DNA of 7,134 nucleotides from Ruminiclostridium sp. (GTDB lineage: Bacteria > Bacillota > Clostridia > Oscillospirales > Oscillospiraceae), in NCBI GenBank assembly GCA_017560855.1, contig JAFZEB010000099.1, positions 1 through 7,134 on the forward strand. Direction: 5' to 3'. Under the pieces are notes generated by a model, which saw nothing but the letters and a program-made list of their open reading frames with translations, was not told the origin of the DNA and searched no databases. Numbering within the stretch: position 1 is the stretch's first letter; each line of letters starts with the position of its first letter. A program made the position numbers and the translations under genes. Shown one piece after another: positions 1 to 4,910 of the stretch.

Positions 1-381
1 GTGGCCCACGCCGCTCTCCAGGGCGTACTGGATATCCTCGTCGGTCTTGTTGTTGCCGTGGAAGTAGAGCTTCTCCGGGGGGAACCCACCGGCCAGAGCG
101 GTGTAGATCTCGCCGGGGGAGACCACGTCGGCACCCATGCCCTCAGAGTCCAGGATGGGGTACAGCCCCTTGAAGCACAGGGCCTTGCCTGCGAAGAGGG
201 GGTAGGAACCCTCAGGCATATACTGGCCCAGGGCCTGAACATAGGTCCGGCAGTTGGCCCGGACCTGGTCTTCATCCAGAACGTAGAGGGGAGCGCCGAA
301 TCGGTCGGCCAGGTCCACGGTATCCAGGCCGCCGATGGTCAGGTGGCCCAGTTCATTGACAGAGAGGTTATCATACAGCAT
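1..381 (-). CDS. lysA: Diaminopimelate decarboxylase, N-terminal part (cut by window edge)
   Basis: The last step of lysine synthesis is PLP-dependent decarboxylation of meso-diaminopimelate to L-lysine in the cytoplasm. Reading the minus strand from ATG at 381 gives 127 open codons up to base 1. The protein starts MLYDNLSVNELGHL and has the fold-type III (alanine-racemase-like) barrel entry: a 'FGAPLYVLDE' strand near residues 28-37, 'LFAGKALC' at 62-69 whose Lys66 should be the PLP Schiff-base lysine, then 'GMGADVVSPGEIYTAL' and 'YFHGNNKTDEDI'. Family members are about 400-430 residues, so roughly two thirds is missing off the left edge. AAAGGA lies about 13 bases before the ATG, a rather long spacing, so the start is likely but not certain. 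It begins 38 bases after the dapB stop and is the third gene of the riboswitch-controlled operon. Other group IV decarboxylases are possible from this fragment alone, but the dapA-dapB context favours LysA. Confidence 0.88.
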   Translation of the reverse strand, partial: MLYDNLSVNELGHLTIGGLDTVDLADRFGAPLYVLDEDQVRANCRTYVQALGQYMPEGSYPLFAGKALCFKGLYPILDSEGMGADVVSPGEIYTALAGGFPPEKLYFHGNNKTDEDIQYALESGVGH

Positions 382-419
382 AATCGGTCACATTTCCTTT
401 ATATCTGTTTCGGGGGTAG

Positions 420-1148
420 TCAGGGACCCAGCAGGTCATCCATGTGGTAAAATCCGGGGGCCTGGGTCACGATGAAGCGGGCGGCTGCGATGGCGCCGTC
501 TGCAAAGAGGGCACGGTCGTGGGCCTGGTGCTTCAGGGAGATGGTCTGGTTGTCGGTGGCAAAGATGACCTCGTGCTCACCCACCACGTTACCCATACGC
601 AGGGCGTGGATGCCGATCTCATTGGGCTGACGCTTGTGCTGGCCGGAGCGGCCGAAGACGTATTCGGCATCAGGACGCTTCTCCTTCACGGCATCGGCCA
701 GCAGGAGGGCAGTTCCGCTGGGGGCATCGGCCTTGCGGTTGTGGTGGGCCTCGATGATCTCCACATCACAGCCGCCGAAGATGGCAGCAGCCTGCTTCAC
801 CAGACGGGCCAGGAGAGCCACGCCCACGGACATATTATAGGACTGGAAGACGGGAACGGTCTTGGCTCCCTCCTCCAGGATGGCAAACTCCTCAGGGATG
901 TAGCCGGTGGTGGCTGCCACCAGGGGCAGGTTCCGGCTCTTGCAGTAGTCCACCAGTTCGGCGGCGCTTGCATGGTTGGAGAAGTCGATGACCACATCAG
1001 CAGGGCCAGTGTAGTCGGTCAGGCTCTGGTAAACGCCTTCACCTCCGGCACGGTCCACCGCAGCTGCCAGAGTGAGACCATTCTCCTCCAGGAGCTTGCA
1101 GACCTGCTGGCCCATACGGCCCAGAGCGCCGTTTACGATCACGTTCAT
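420..1148 (-). CDS. dapB: 4-hydroxy-tetrahydrodipicolinate reductase
   Basis: Reduces the product of DapA to tetrahydrodipicolinate with NAD(P)H in the cytoplasm, the second step of the diaminopimelate/lysine branch. The 242-residue protein begins MNVIVNGALGRMG, a Rossmann dinucleotide-binding loop (G7-x-x-G10-R-M-G13). It carries the DapB signature EAHHNRKADAPSGTA at residues 133-147, with the catalytic pair His135/His136, Lys139 and the substrate-binding PSGT. 'FSNHA' (56-60) and 'ATTGY' (79-83) also fit the family. The length is on the short side (E. coli 273) but usual for clostridial forms. ATG at 1148 was chosen because AAGAGGT lies about 8 bases upstream and the Rossmann motif starts right after it. 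The open frame continues upstream to 1340, but that stretch is antisense-frame dapA. It starts 11 bases after the dapA stop, so the two are probably translationally linked. Confidence 0.96.
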   Translation of the reverse strand: MNVIVNGALGRMGQQVCKLLEENGLTLAAAVDRAGGEGVYQSLTDYTGPADVVIDFSNHASAAELVDYCKSRNLPLVAATTGYIPEEFAILEEGAKTVPVFQSYNMSVGVALLARLVKQAAAIFGGCDVEIIEAHHNRKADAPSGTALLLADAVKEKRPDAEYVFGRSGQHKRQPNEIGIHALRMGNVVGEHEVIFATDNQTISLKHQAHDRALFADGAIAAARFIVTQAPGFYHMDDLLGP

Positions 1149-1159
1149 GGCACTACCTC

Positions 1160-2053
1160 TTATACGTTGATGCCCAGAGCACGCATGCGCTGGATCATAA
1201 CTTCGTAGTGGTCCTCCTCCATGGGAACCAGAGGCAGGCGCAGGTAGTTCTCGCAGAAGCCCATAGCGGCCATAGCGGCCTTCACGGGGATGGGGTTGCT
1301 CTCGCAGAACAGGGAGCGGACCAGGGGCATGAAGTCGCACTGCATCTTGGCAGCACCGGCCACATCACCGGCAAAGAACTTGTCGGCCATAGCCACGGTC
1401 TCGGTGGGGATCACGTTGGACAGAACGGAAATGCAGCCCATGCCGCCCATGGCCATAATGGGAACGATCTGGTCGTCGTTGCCGGAGTAGATATCCAGCT
1501 TGTCGCCCACCAGGGAGAAGGTCTCCACAATCTTGGAGATGTCGCTGTTGGCTTCCTTGATGGCGCAGATGTTGGGGTGCTCAGCCAGCTTCACGTAGGT
1601 AGCGGGCTCGATGGCGATACCGGTACGAGAGGGGACGTTATAAAGGATCACGGGCTTGGTGCTGGCGTCAGCGATGGTGTTGTACATGGTCACCAGACCC
1701 TTCTGGGTGGTCTTGTTGTAGTAGGGGGTGACCACCAGGACAGCGTCTGCGCCGTACTCGCAGGCAGCCTTGGTCAGCTCCACGGCGTAGTCGGTCTCGT
1801 TGCTGCCGGTGCCGCAGATGACGGGGACACGGCCTGCCACACGCTCGATGGAGTAGCGCATGACCTCACGGTGCTCGGCATCGGTGAGGGTAGAACTCTC
1901 ACCGGTGGTGCCGCAGATGACCAGAGCGTTGATGCCCTTTTCGATCTGCCAGTCGATCAGCTTGCCCATACGGTCATAATCAACACCCTGGGGGGTGGTG
2001 GGGGTCACAAGTGCGGTTGCAATGCCTCTGAAAATAGGATTCTGGTTCTTCAT
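1160..2053 (-). CDS. dapA: 4-hydroxy-tetrahydrodipicolinate synthase
   Basis: Condenses pyruvate with aspartate semialdehyde, the first committed step to diaminopimelate and lysine, in the cytoplasm. The 297-residue protein has all the landmarks of a class I aldolase TIM barrel of the DHDPS family: GTTGES at 48-53 (Thr49/Thr50), VTPYYNK at 108-114 (Tyr112), YNVPSRTG at 138-145 (Tyr138, and Arg143 for the carboxylate) and IKEAN at 165-169 with Schiff-base Lys166. The length is typical (about 290-300). Start at 2053: AGGAGG sits 8 bases upstream. An in-frame ATG at about 2070 overlaps that Shine-Dalgarno and is rejected; the frame stays open to 2347 only because the riboswitch happens to lack stops. 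First gene of the operon, directly behind the lysine riboswitch; dapB follows after 11 bases. Related families such as N-acetylneuraminate lyase are made unlikely by dapB, lysA and the riboswitch. Confidence 0.96.
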   Translation of the reverse strand: MKNQNPIFRGIATALVTPTTPQGVDYDRMGKLIDWQIEKGINALVICGTTGESSTLTDAEHREVMRYSIERVAGRVPVICGTGSNETDYAVELTKAACEYGADAVLVVTPYYNKTTQKGLVTMYNTIADASTKPVILYNVPSRTGIAIEPATYVKLAEHPNICAIKEANSDISKIVETFSLVGDKLDIYSGNDDQIVPIMAMGGMGCISVLSNVIPTETVAMADKFFAGDVAGAAKMQCDFMPLVRSLFCESNPIPVKAAMAAMGFCENYLRLPLVPMEEDHYEVMIQRMRALGINV

Positions 2054-2101
2054 AATAAATTCCTCCTGCATATTTAAGTCGTTACCGCTTGATTTTGGAT
2101 A

Positions 2102-2142
2102 TAAAAAAATCAAGCTGGCTATGCGGGGATAGCTGCTTGATA
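2102..2142 (-). terminator. Riboswitch-controlled intrinsic terminator
   Basis: On the minus strand ATCAAGC-A-GCTAT, loop CCCCGC, ATAGC-CA-GCTTGAT form a stem of 7 + 5 bp followed by seven U residues. It lies 48 bases before the dapA start. The 5' arm TATCAAG (2136-2142) is also complementary to CTTGATA (2180-2186), which sits immediately after the P1 3' strand. The alternative pairing encloses a small hairpin CCGGC/GCCGG (2157-2173) and would be the antiterminator. ATAGCC in the 3' arm can also pair with GGCTAT of P1. The two mutually exclusive structures are seen in sequence; their switching is inferred. Confidence 0.9.
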
Positions 2143-2186
2143 AAACGACAATAGCTCCGGCAAAACAAGCCGGCGTTCGTATCAAG

Positions 2187-2356
2187 GATAGCCCTCCGCA
2201 AAATGTTTCCATTTGCGACAGTCGAACGACTCTTAATTCGTTCGCCCAGCGAAGCCTCCCATGCAGGGAAGACCCACTTCGGCGCCCACCCCTTTCTGCG
2301 GCCCTGCCCTGCACGGCATTGAACCGGGTACTCTTGGTGAAACGCACCTCTATCTC
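2187..2356 (-). promoter_or_regulatory. Lysine riboswitch (L-box) aptamer
   Basis: The leader RNA of dapA matches the lysine riboswitch core in order: GATAGAGGTGCG (2343-2354), AAGAGTA (2329-2335), GGGCGCCGAAG (2277-2287), GCTGGGCGAACGA with the partner TCGTTCG and ACTGTC (about 2218-2260), a short hairpin GCAAAT/CATTTTGC, and the closing GGAGGGCTATC (2187-2197). P1 is formed by GATAG (2350-2354) and CTATC (2187-2191). These elements agree base for base with my memory of the B. subtilis lysC leader at most invariant positions. It is placed between a consensus promoter and dapA, with a terminator just downstream. Expected action: lysine binding closes P1 and lets the terminator form, so high lysine lowers dapA-dapB-lysA transcription. 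Confidence 0.95.
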
Positions 2357-2368
2357 TGGTTTGGCACT

Positions 2369-2397
2369 ATGTTATTGTATTTTTATGCATTTGTCAA
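2369..2397 (-). promoter_or_regulatory. Promoter of the dapA-dapB-lysA operon
   Basis: The -35 TTGACA (2392-2397) matches consensus, with a 17-base A/T-rich spacer and -10 TAACAT (2369-2374), oriented to the left. Predicted start near 2361-2363, just before the riboswitch aptamer. Housekeeping sigma type. Confidence 0.88.
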
Positions 2398-2470
2398 GAC
2401 CCTCTATCTGGTTTTTCTTTATGAAACGCCCCCCTGGTTTTGAGGAAAATACAGGATTTCTCACAAAAGG

Positions 2471-2499
2471 GTGACAAGATGAAGAAACTATGCTATAGT
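2471..2499 (+). promoter_or_regulatory. Promoter of the acidic small-protein gene
   Basis: The -35-like GTGACA (2471-2476), a 17-base spacer and -10 TATAGT (2494-2499), on the plus strand 52 bases before the ATG at 2552. It diverges from the dap promoter with about 73 bases between the two -35 boxes. Confidence 0.7.
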
Positions 2500-2551
2500 A
2501 TAGACAAGAAATCAGGTGCCTCACCGCGCCAATTCACATGGAGGTACAGCA

Positions 2552-2809
2552 ATGGCAAAGGACTTTGATCTCAAGAACCTTTCTCTGGACAACATCGGCT
2601 GCATCGATGACCTGGACCTGGCTATGATGGGCTTTGGCCTGGCCGTCGAGGAAGAGGAAGAAGAAGAGCTGGACGAAAACGGGGAACCTACCGTAAGCCC
2701 CTACCACGACATGGACAGCATTGAGTTCCACCTCTGGATGGAAGAGGAAGTGGACAAGGAAGCCATGCGCCGCATGGCCATGAAGAAAGCTGAACTGCAG
2801 AAAAAATAA
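2552..2809 (+). CDS. Small, very acidic protein of unknown function (85 aa)
   Basis: I do not recognise this family. ATG at 2552 is preceded by GGAGGT six bases away; the GTG at 2516 that also opens the frame lacks such a site. The protein starts MAKDFDLKNLSLDNIG and is rich in Asp/Glu, with a run of six Glu around residues 33-39 followed by LDENGEPTVSPYHDMD. It ends in a basic helix (MRRMAMKKAELQKK). No signal peptide, membrane segment, cysteine cluster or HTH is visible; a single cysteine lies at position 17. The acidic middle and basic tail suggest a soluble, possibly partner-binding protein, but no role can be given. The gene is monocistronic: its own promoter (2471-2499) and a strong hairpin terminator starting five bases after the stop. 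Ribosome site, codon use and framing signals make it a real gene. Confidence 0.85.
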   Translation: MAKDFDLKNLSLDNIGCIDDLDLAMMGFGLAVEEEEEEELDENGEPTVSPYHDMDSIEFHLWMEEEVDKEAMRRMAMKKAELQKK

Positions 2810-2813
2810 AAAC

Positions 2814-2856
2814 AGCCGTGGTATGAGATCTTTCATACCACGGCTATATTTTATTC
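2814..2856. terminator. Bidirectional intrinsic terminator
   Basis: A perfect 13-bp stem AGCCGTGGTATGA / TCATACCACGGCT (2814-2826, 2833-2845) with a six-base loop. ATATTTTATT follows on the plus strand. On the minus strand the other side gives GTTTTTATTTTTT (2800-2812 read in reverse). It therefore ends the acidic-protein transcript and can stop leftward transcription too. Confidence 0.93.
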
Positions 2857-3079
2857 GAAAAAAAGCAAAAGCACAGAGGATCGGCCAATCCTCTGCGCCT
2901 TCATCTACACTGCGCAGACCCAAGAGAGCGATAGGCCCTTCGGCTGAATCGGAGAGACATCCAGCCTTTTGCAGCGCTTCGCACGAAGGACAAGGGGCAA
3001 AGTCCTCCGTGTCAATTTCTGTTCTTACTATACCAAAGGAATTCCCGTTTGTAAAACGAGGAATCTCGATTCCGGTCAT
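2851..3079 (-). CDS. Doubtful small ORF, possibly frameshifted (about 75 aa)
   Basis: Reading left from ATG at 3079, with AAGGG six bases upstream, gives a plausible start: MTGIEIPRFTNGNSFGIVRT, then a CPSC pair near residues 30-33 and one more Cys at 41. The annotated frame does not stop here. It runs through the terminator hairpin and antisense to the acidic-protein gene until 2534, which is unlikely for a real protein. A run of seven T (minus strand; 2858-2864) lies just before the hairpin. One base fewer gives ...FFE-stop with TAA at 2851-2853, and one base more gives a TAG at 2844-2846. So the natural end may be at the hairpin, with the run being a sequencing error, a slippage site or a decay mark. 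I recognise no family. The end coordinate assumes the shortened frame. It may equally be non-coding. Confidence 0.35.
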
Positions 3080-3124
3080 CAGAATCCCTTATGAATCTAA
3101 TATATTTTCTTTTAGCTCATTAAC

Positions 3125-3166
3125 ACGCAAAACCCCGCCTGCTGAGCGAACAGGCGGGGCTTGCGT
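3125..3166 (-). terminator. Intrinsic terminator of the small membrane-protein gene
   Basis: CCCCGCCTG (3133-3141) pairs with CAGGCGGGG (3151-3159) across a nine-base loop. The stem is flanked by a further complementary ACGCAA/TTGCGT pair (3125-3130, 3161-3166). On the minus strand it is followed by TTTTGCGTGTT. It lies 36 bases after the stop of the gene at 3203-3391. Confidence 0.82.
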
Positions 3167-3202
3167 CCCATGGGAATGCATCAAAGAAAAGGATGGAAGA
3201 GA

Positions 3203-3391
3203 TCAGTTTTTCTCTTTGCGGTCCCTCATCAAATCAGAGCCCGCCTGGACCAGTGCACACACGGCCAGTCCGGACACCACTGCGCCAAGCACACCCGTAC
3301 CGGTGGGCTGCTGTGCCACGGAAATCACGTAAGACGCTAACATAGCAAAGCTGGCAGCAAAATACAGCATAAGATTCTGAGAATTTTTCAT
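3203..3391 (-). CDS. Small two-helix membrane protein of unknown function (62 aa)
   Basis: ATG at 3391 is preceded by AAAGGAG with about 8 bases of spacing, so the start is well supported. The protein begins MKNSQNLMLYF. It has two hydrophobic stretches, about residues 7-26 (LMLYFAASFAMLASYVISVA) and 34-52 (GVLGAVVSGLAVCALVQAG), separated by a short polar turn QQPTGTG. The tail DLMRDRKEKN is charged and basic. This topology predicts a helical hairpin in the cytoplasmic membrane with both ends inside by the positive-inside rule. No signal-peptidase site or known motif is seen. Holin-like size and shape were considered, but there is no phage context. It has its own promoter (3484-3512) and terminator (3125-3166). 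It is transcribed divergently from the LysR-type regulator at 3768, a usual layout for a regulator and its target; that link is inference. Confidence 0.78.
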   Translation of the reverse strand: MKNSQNLMLYFAASFAMLASYVISVAQQPTGTGVLGAVVSGLAVCALVQAGSDLMRDRKEKN

Positions 3392-3462
3392 AGTAAGGGC
3401 TCCTTTCTTCTTCAGGTTTCTGTGTGTCGATCCTAAAAAAGCTTGGGCCTGGCCAGTACTCT

Positions 3463-3511
3463 CTGCTTTCTTTTTCTGATTCTAAAATATCATAAGTTCT
3501 TACATTTGTAA
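3463..3511 (+). promoter_or_regulatory. Gene-less third copy of the LysR-gene promoter/operator
   Basis: Ungapped alignment by eye of 3463-3515 with the promoter of the second LysR gene (4810-4862) gives 38 identical of 53 positions. It has CTGCTT, 17 bases, AATATC, then 11 bases and CATTTGTAA (3503-3511). In this copy the element is a perfect dyad TTACA-TT-TGTAA (3500-3511). No ORF with a ribosome site follows. It may be a relic promoter, a regulator binding site for the divergent gene, or both. Confidence 0.5.
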
Positions 3512-3512
3512 A
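3484..3512 (-). promoter_or_regulatory. Promoter of the small membrane-protein gene
   Basis: The -35 TTTACA (3507-3512), a 17-base spacer and -10 TATTTT (3484-3489), reading left towards the ATG at 3391. The dyad TTACATTTGTAA (3500-3511) covers the -35 box, so a protein bound there would block or recruit polymerase. Confidence 0.6.
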
Positions 3513-3515
3513 ACA

Positions 3516-3666
3516 TGGTTATTTTATGCACTCCATCAAGCGTTCTTATGGTAGTTTTCACCAATACAACTTCCTCATTTTCCGTTCCAAGGAATCCGAC
3601 CTTTCGGAATCCCCCTGCCTTTGACCAGATTCAGAAAGAAACCTTGGAAAACTACCGGAATTCTAC
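3516..3666. other. Intergenic stretch with no recognisable gene
   Basis: Lies between the orphan promoter copy and the promoter of the first LysR gene, within a 376-base gap between coding regions. An open frame here (ATG at 3515) has no ribosome site, ends inside the next promoter's transcribed region and has no recognisable sequence. The only structure seen is GGAATCCGA / TCGGAATCC (3591-3599, 3604-3612), with one mismatch, a four-base loop and no T run. Confidence 0.5.
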
Positions 3667-3715
3667 TTGCAATCTTTCGACAACTCAACTATACTTAGGG
3701 CATAACCATTTGTAA
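3667..3715 (+). promoter_or_regulatory. Promoter and putative operator of the first LysR gene
   Basis: The -35 TTGCAA (3667-3672), a 17-base spacer and -10 TATACT (3690-3695). Eleven bases later comes CATTTGTAA (3707-3715), around +6 to +14 of the expected transcript. The leader to the ATG at 3768 is about 65 bases. Architecture is the same as at 4810-4858. Confidence 0.75.
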
Positions 3716-3767
3716 TACCCAAAAAACTATTTTATAGCATCAAAATACCTGATGGAAAGGAGCCGTC

Positions 3768-4640
3768 ATGGATCAAAATAAACGCGCCGCCCTTTTAGCT
3801 GCCATCGATATAGGAAACCTGACCAAGGCGGCTGAGCAGTTAGGCTACACTCAGTCGGGCCTGAGTTACATCATCAAATCCCTGGAGACCGAGTTCGGCT
3901 TTCCTCTCCTGATCCGCTCCCGGTCCGGCGTTCGCCCCACCTCTGACTGTACCCGTATTTTGCCCATCCTCCGGGAACTTCACCTTAAAAGTCAGCTGCT
4001 GGAGCAGGAAGTGGCCGATATCCGCGGCCTGGCTGTGGGTAATGTCTCTGTGGGTGTCTTCCCCTGCATCTCCCGGTTCTGGATGCCCAACATCCTTCGT
4101 GACTTCACCACCCACTACCCCGGCATCACCCTCTCCATCCGGGAGAGCGGCCAGGATGACCTGGACGAATGGCTTCGGAACGGGTCCGTGGACCTGCTCC
4201 TCTACAGTCGGCAGCCCAACTTCCCCTATCAGTGGGTCCAGTTCATGCAGGATGACCTCTGCGCCGTGGTTCCCGAAGGACATCCCCTCATCTGGGCCAA
4301 GGAGATCACCCTGGACCAGTTGGAGGGCGAACCCTTCATCATGGAAGACGATGCCCACGACCACGATATCCCCCGCCTGCTGAAGGACTCCGGTTTCCAG
4401 CCCAACGTGTGCTGGTCCTCTAAGGACGAGCTGGCCATCATCAACATGGTCAAGGCCGGTCTGGGTGTCAGTGTCCTGCCCGGCCTTTACTTAAAGGAAG
4501 ATCATCCCGGCGTTGTGACTCTTCCCCTGGTCCCCCGTGCTTATCGCCAGCTGGGCGCCGCTATGCTGAGCCTGGATGACCTCTCCCCCGCTGCCAAGCG
4601 CTTCCTGGAGAGTGCCAAGCAGACCATGGGCGTCAAATGA
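3768..4640 (+). CDS. LysR-type transcriptional regulator, first of a tandem pair (290 aa)
   Basis: DNA-binding regulator of cytoplasmic location; LysR proteins usually act as tetramers controlled by a small ligand, which is not predictable here. Residues 1-60 form the winged HTH: GNLTKAAEQLGYTQSGLSY (16-34) is the helix-turn-helix with the recognition helix in TQSGLSYIIKSLE, followed by the wing GFPLLIRSRSGVRPT (44-58). A linker helix is followed by the periplasmic-binding-protein-like effector domain from about 91 (GNVSVGVFPCISRFWMPNIL), with the family's hinge-type motif VKAGLGVSVLPG at 228-239. The length is normal. ATG at 3768 has AAAGGAG five to six bases upstream. Roughly half its residues match the next gene, including the start MDQ-KR and the end SPAAKRFL-SAK-TMG. 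It is monocistronic, ending in a terminator at 4654-4682. The shared CATTTGTAA site suggests auto- or cross-regulation. Confidence 0.95.
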   Translation: MDQNKRAALLAAIDIGNLTKAAEQLGYTQSGLSYIIKSLETEFGFPLLIRSRSGVRPTSDCTRILPILRELHLKSQLLEQEVADIRGLAVGNVSVGVFPCISRFWMPNILRDFTTHYPGITLSIRESGQDDLDEWLRNGSVDLLLYSRQPNFPYQWVQFMQDDLCAVVPEGHPLIWAKEITLDQLEGEPFIMEDDAHDHDIPRLLKDSGFQPNVCWSSKDELAIINMVKAGLGVSVLPGLYLKEDHPGVVTLPLVPRAYRQLGAAMLSLDDLSPAAKRFLESAKQTMGVK

Positions 4641-4653
4641 ACCAATCCTTTTT

Positions 4654-4682
4654 GGGCGGTGCATCATGCACCGCCCCTTTTT
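4654..4682 (+). terminator. Intrinsic terminator of the first LysR gene
   Basis: A 10-bp stem GGGCGGTGCA / TGCACCGCCC (4654-4663, 4667-4676) with a TCA loop and a following C-TTTTT, beginning 13 bases after the stop. Confidence 0.92.
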
Positions 4683-4722
4683 CATTTTCCAGCAGCCCAT
4701 CGAAGTGAGTCCTTAAAAGCAC

Positions 4723-4757
4723 GCAAAAAAGCACCTGCTGAGCAGGTGCTTTTTTGC
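4723..4757. terminator. Bidirectional terminator-like palindrome between the LysR genes
   Basis: Two perfect 17-base arms, GCAAAAAAGCACCTGCT and its complement, flank a single G (4740). The GC core GCACCTGC/GCAGGTGC is bordered by six A on one side and six T on the other, so it can terminate in both directions. It sits 40 bases beyond the first gene's own terminator and ahead of the second gene's promoter, so it insulates the two units. Confidence 0.85.
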
Positions 4758-4809
4758 CGGCTGAGCCGTAATCCAATGTCAAAAGAAGGAATTATAGAAA
4801 GCGAGTCTC

Positions 4810-4858
4810 TTGCTTTCTGGCTGTGATTACACTATACTATAAGCACTATCATTTGTAA
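4810..4858 (+). promoter_or_regulatory. Promoter and putative operator of the second LysR gene
   Basis: The -35 TTGCTT (4810-4815), 17 bases, -10 TATACT (4833-4838), 11 bases, CATTTGTAA (4850-4858). It aligns without gaps to 3667-3719 (33 of 53 identical by eye), with identical -10 box and CATTTGTAA. The leader to the ATG at 4911 is about 65 bases. Confidence 0.75.
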
Positions 4859-4910
4859 AACAGAAAATACCTTGTATCGTTCCCAGTTTTTTCGATGGAA
4901 AGGAGTTCCC

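Noticed and set aside
1..450. Long plus-strand open frame over the left edge
   Set aside because: Antisense to lysA, whose catalytic-lysine motif and spacing behind dapB are clear; its valine/glycine/histidine-rich composition is that of a shadow frame.
1149..1340. N-terminal extension of dapB upstream of 1148
   Set aside because: It overlaps the end of dapA in another frame; the ribosome site and Rossmann motif fix the start at 1148.
444..2077. Two long plus-strand open frames (444-1208, 1208-2077)
   Set aside because: They lie exactly opposite dapB and dapA, have Gly/Val/His-rich low-complexity translations and no independent promoter.
2054..2347. Extension of dapA and a 60-codon plus ORF at 2261-2443
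   Set aside because: The stretch is the lysine riboswitch and its terminator; open frames there are accidental.
3046..3058. Another GTTTGTAAAAC resembling the CATTTGTAA element
   Set aside because: It lacks the leading CA and the promoter at the fixed distance, and lies in the doubtful ORF; probably chance.
2823..3332. 169-codon plus-strand frame
   Set aside because: It begins inside a terminator hairpin, crosses another terminator and runs antisense to the membrane-protein gene.
3203..3391. Phage holin assignment for the 62-aa membrane protein
   Set aside because: Size and two helices fit, but there is no lysin or other phage gene nearby and its signals are those of a solitary chromosomal gene.
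3515..3715. 66-codon plus-strand frame
   Set aside because: No ribosome site, and it overlaps the promoter of the first LysR gene; nothing recognisable in the sequence.
3840..4364. Antisense frames within both LysR genes (also 4827-5426, 5577-5945)
   Set aside because: Mirror-frame artefacts of GC-rich coding sequence; the LysR domains are unmistakable.
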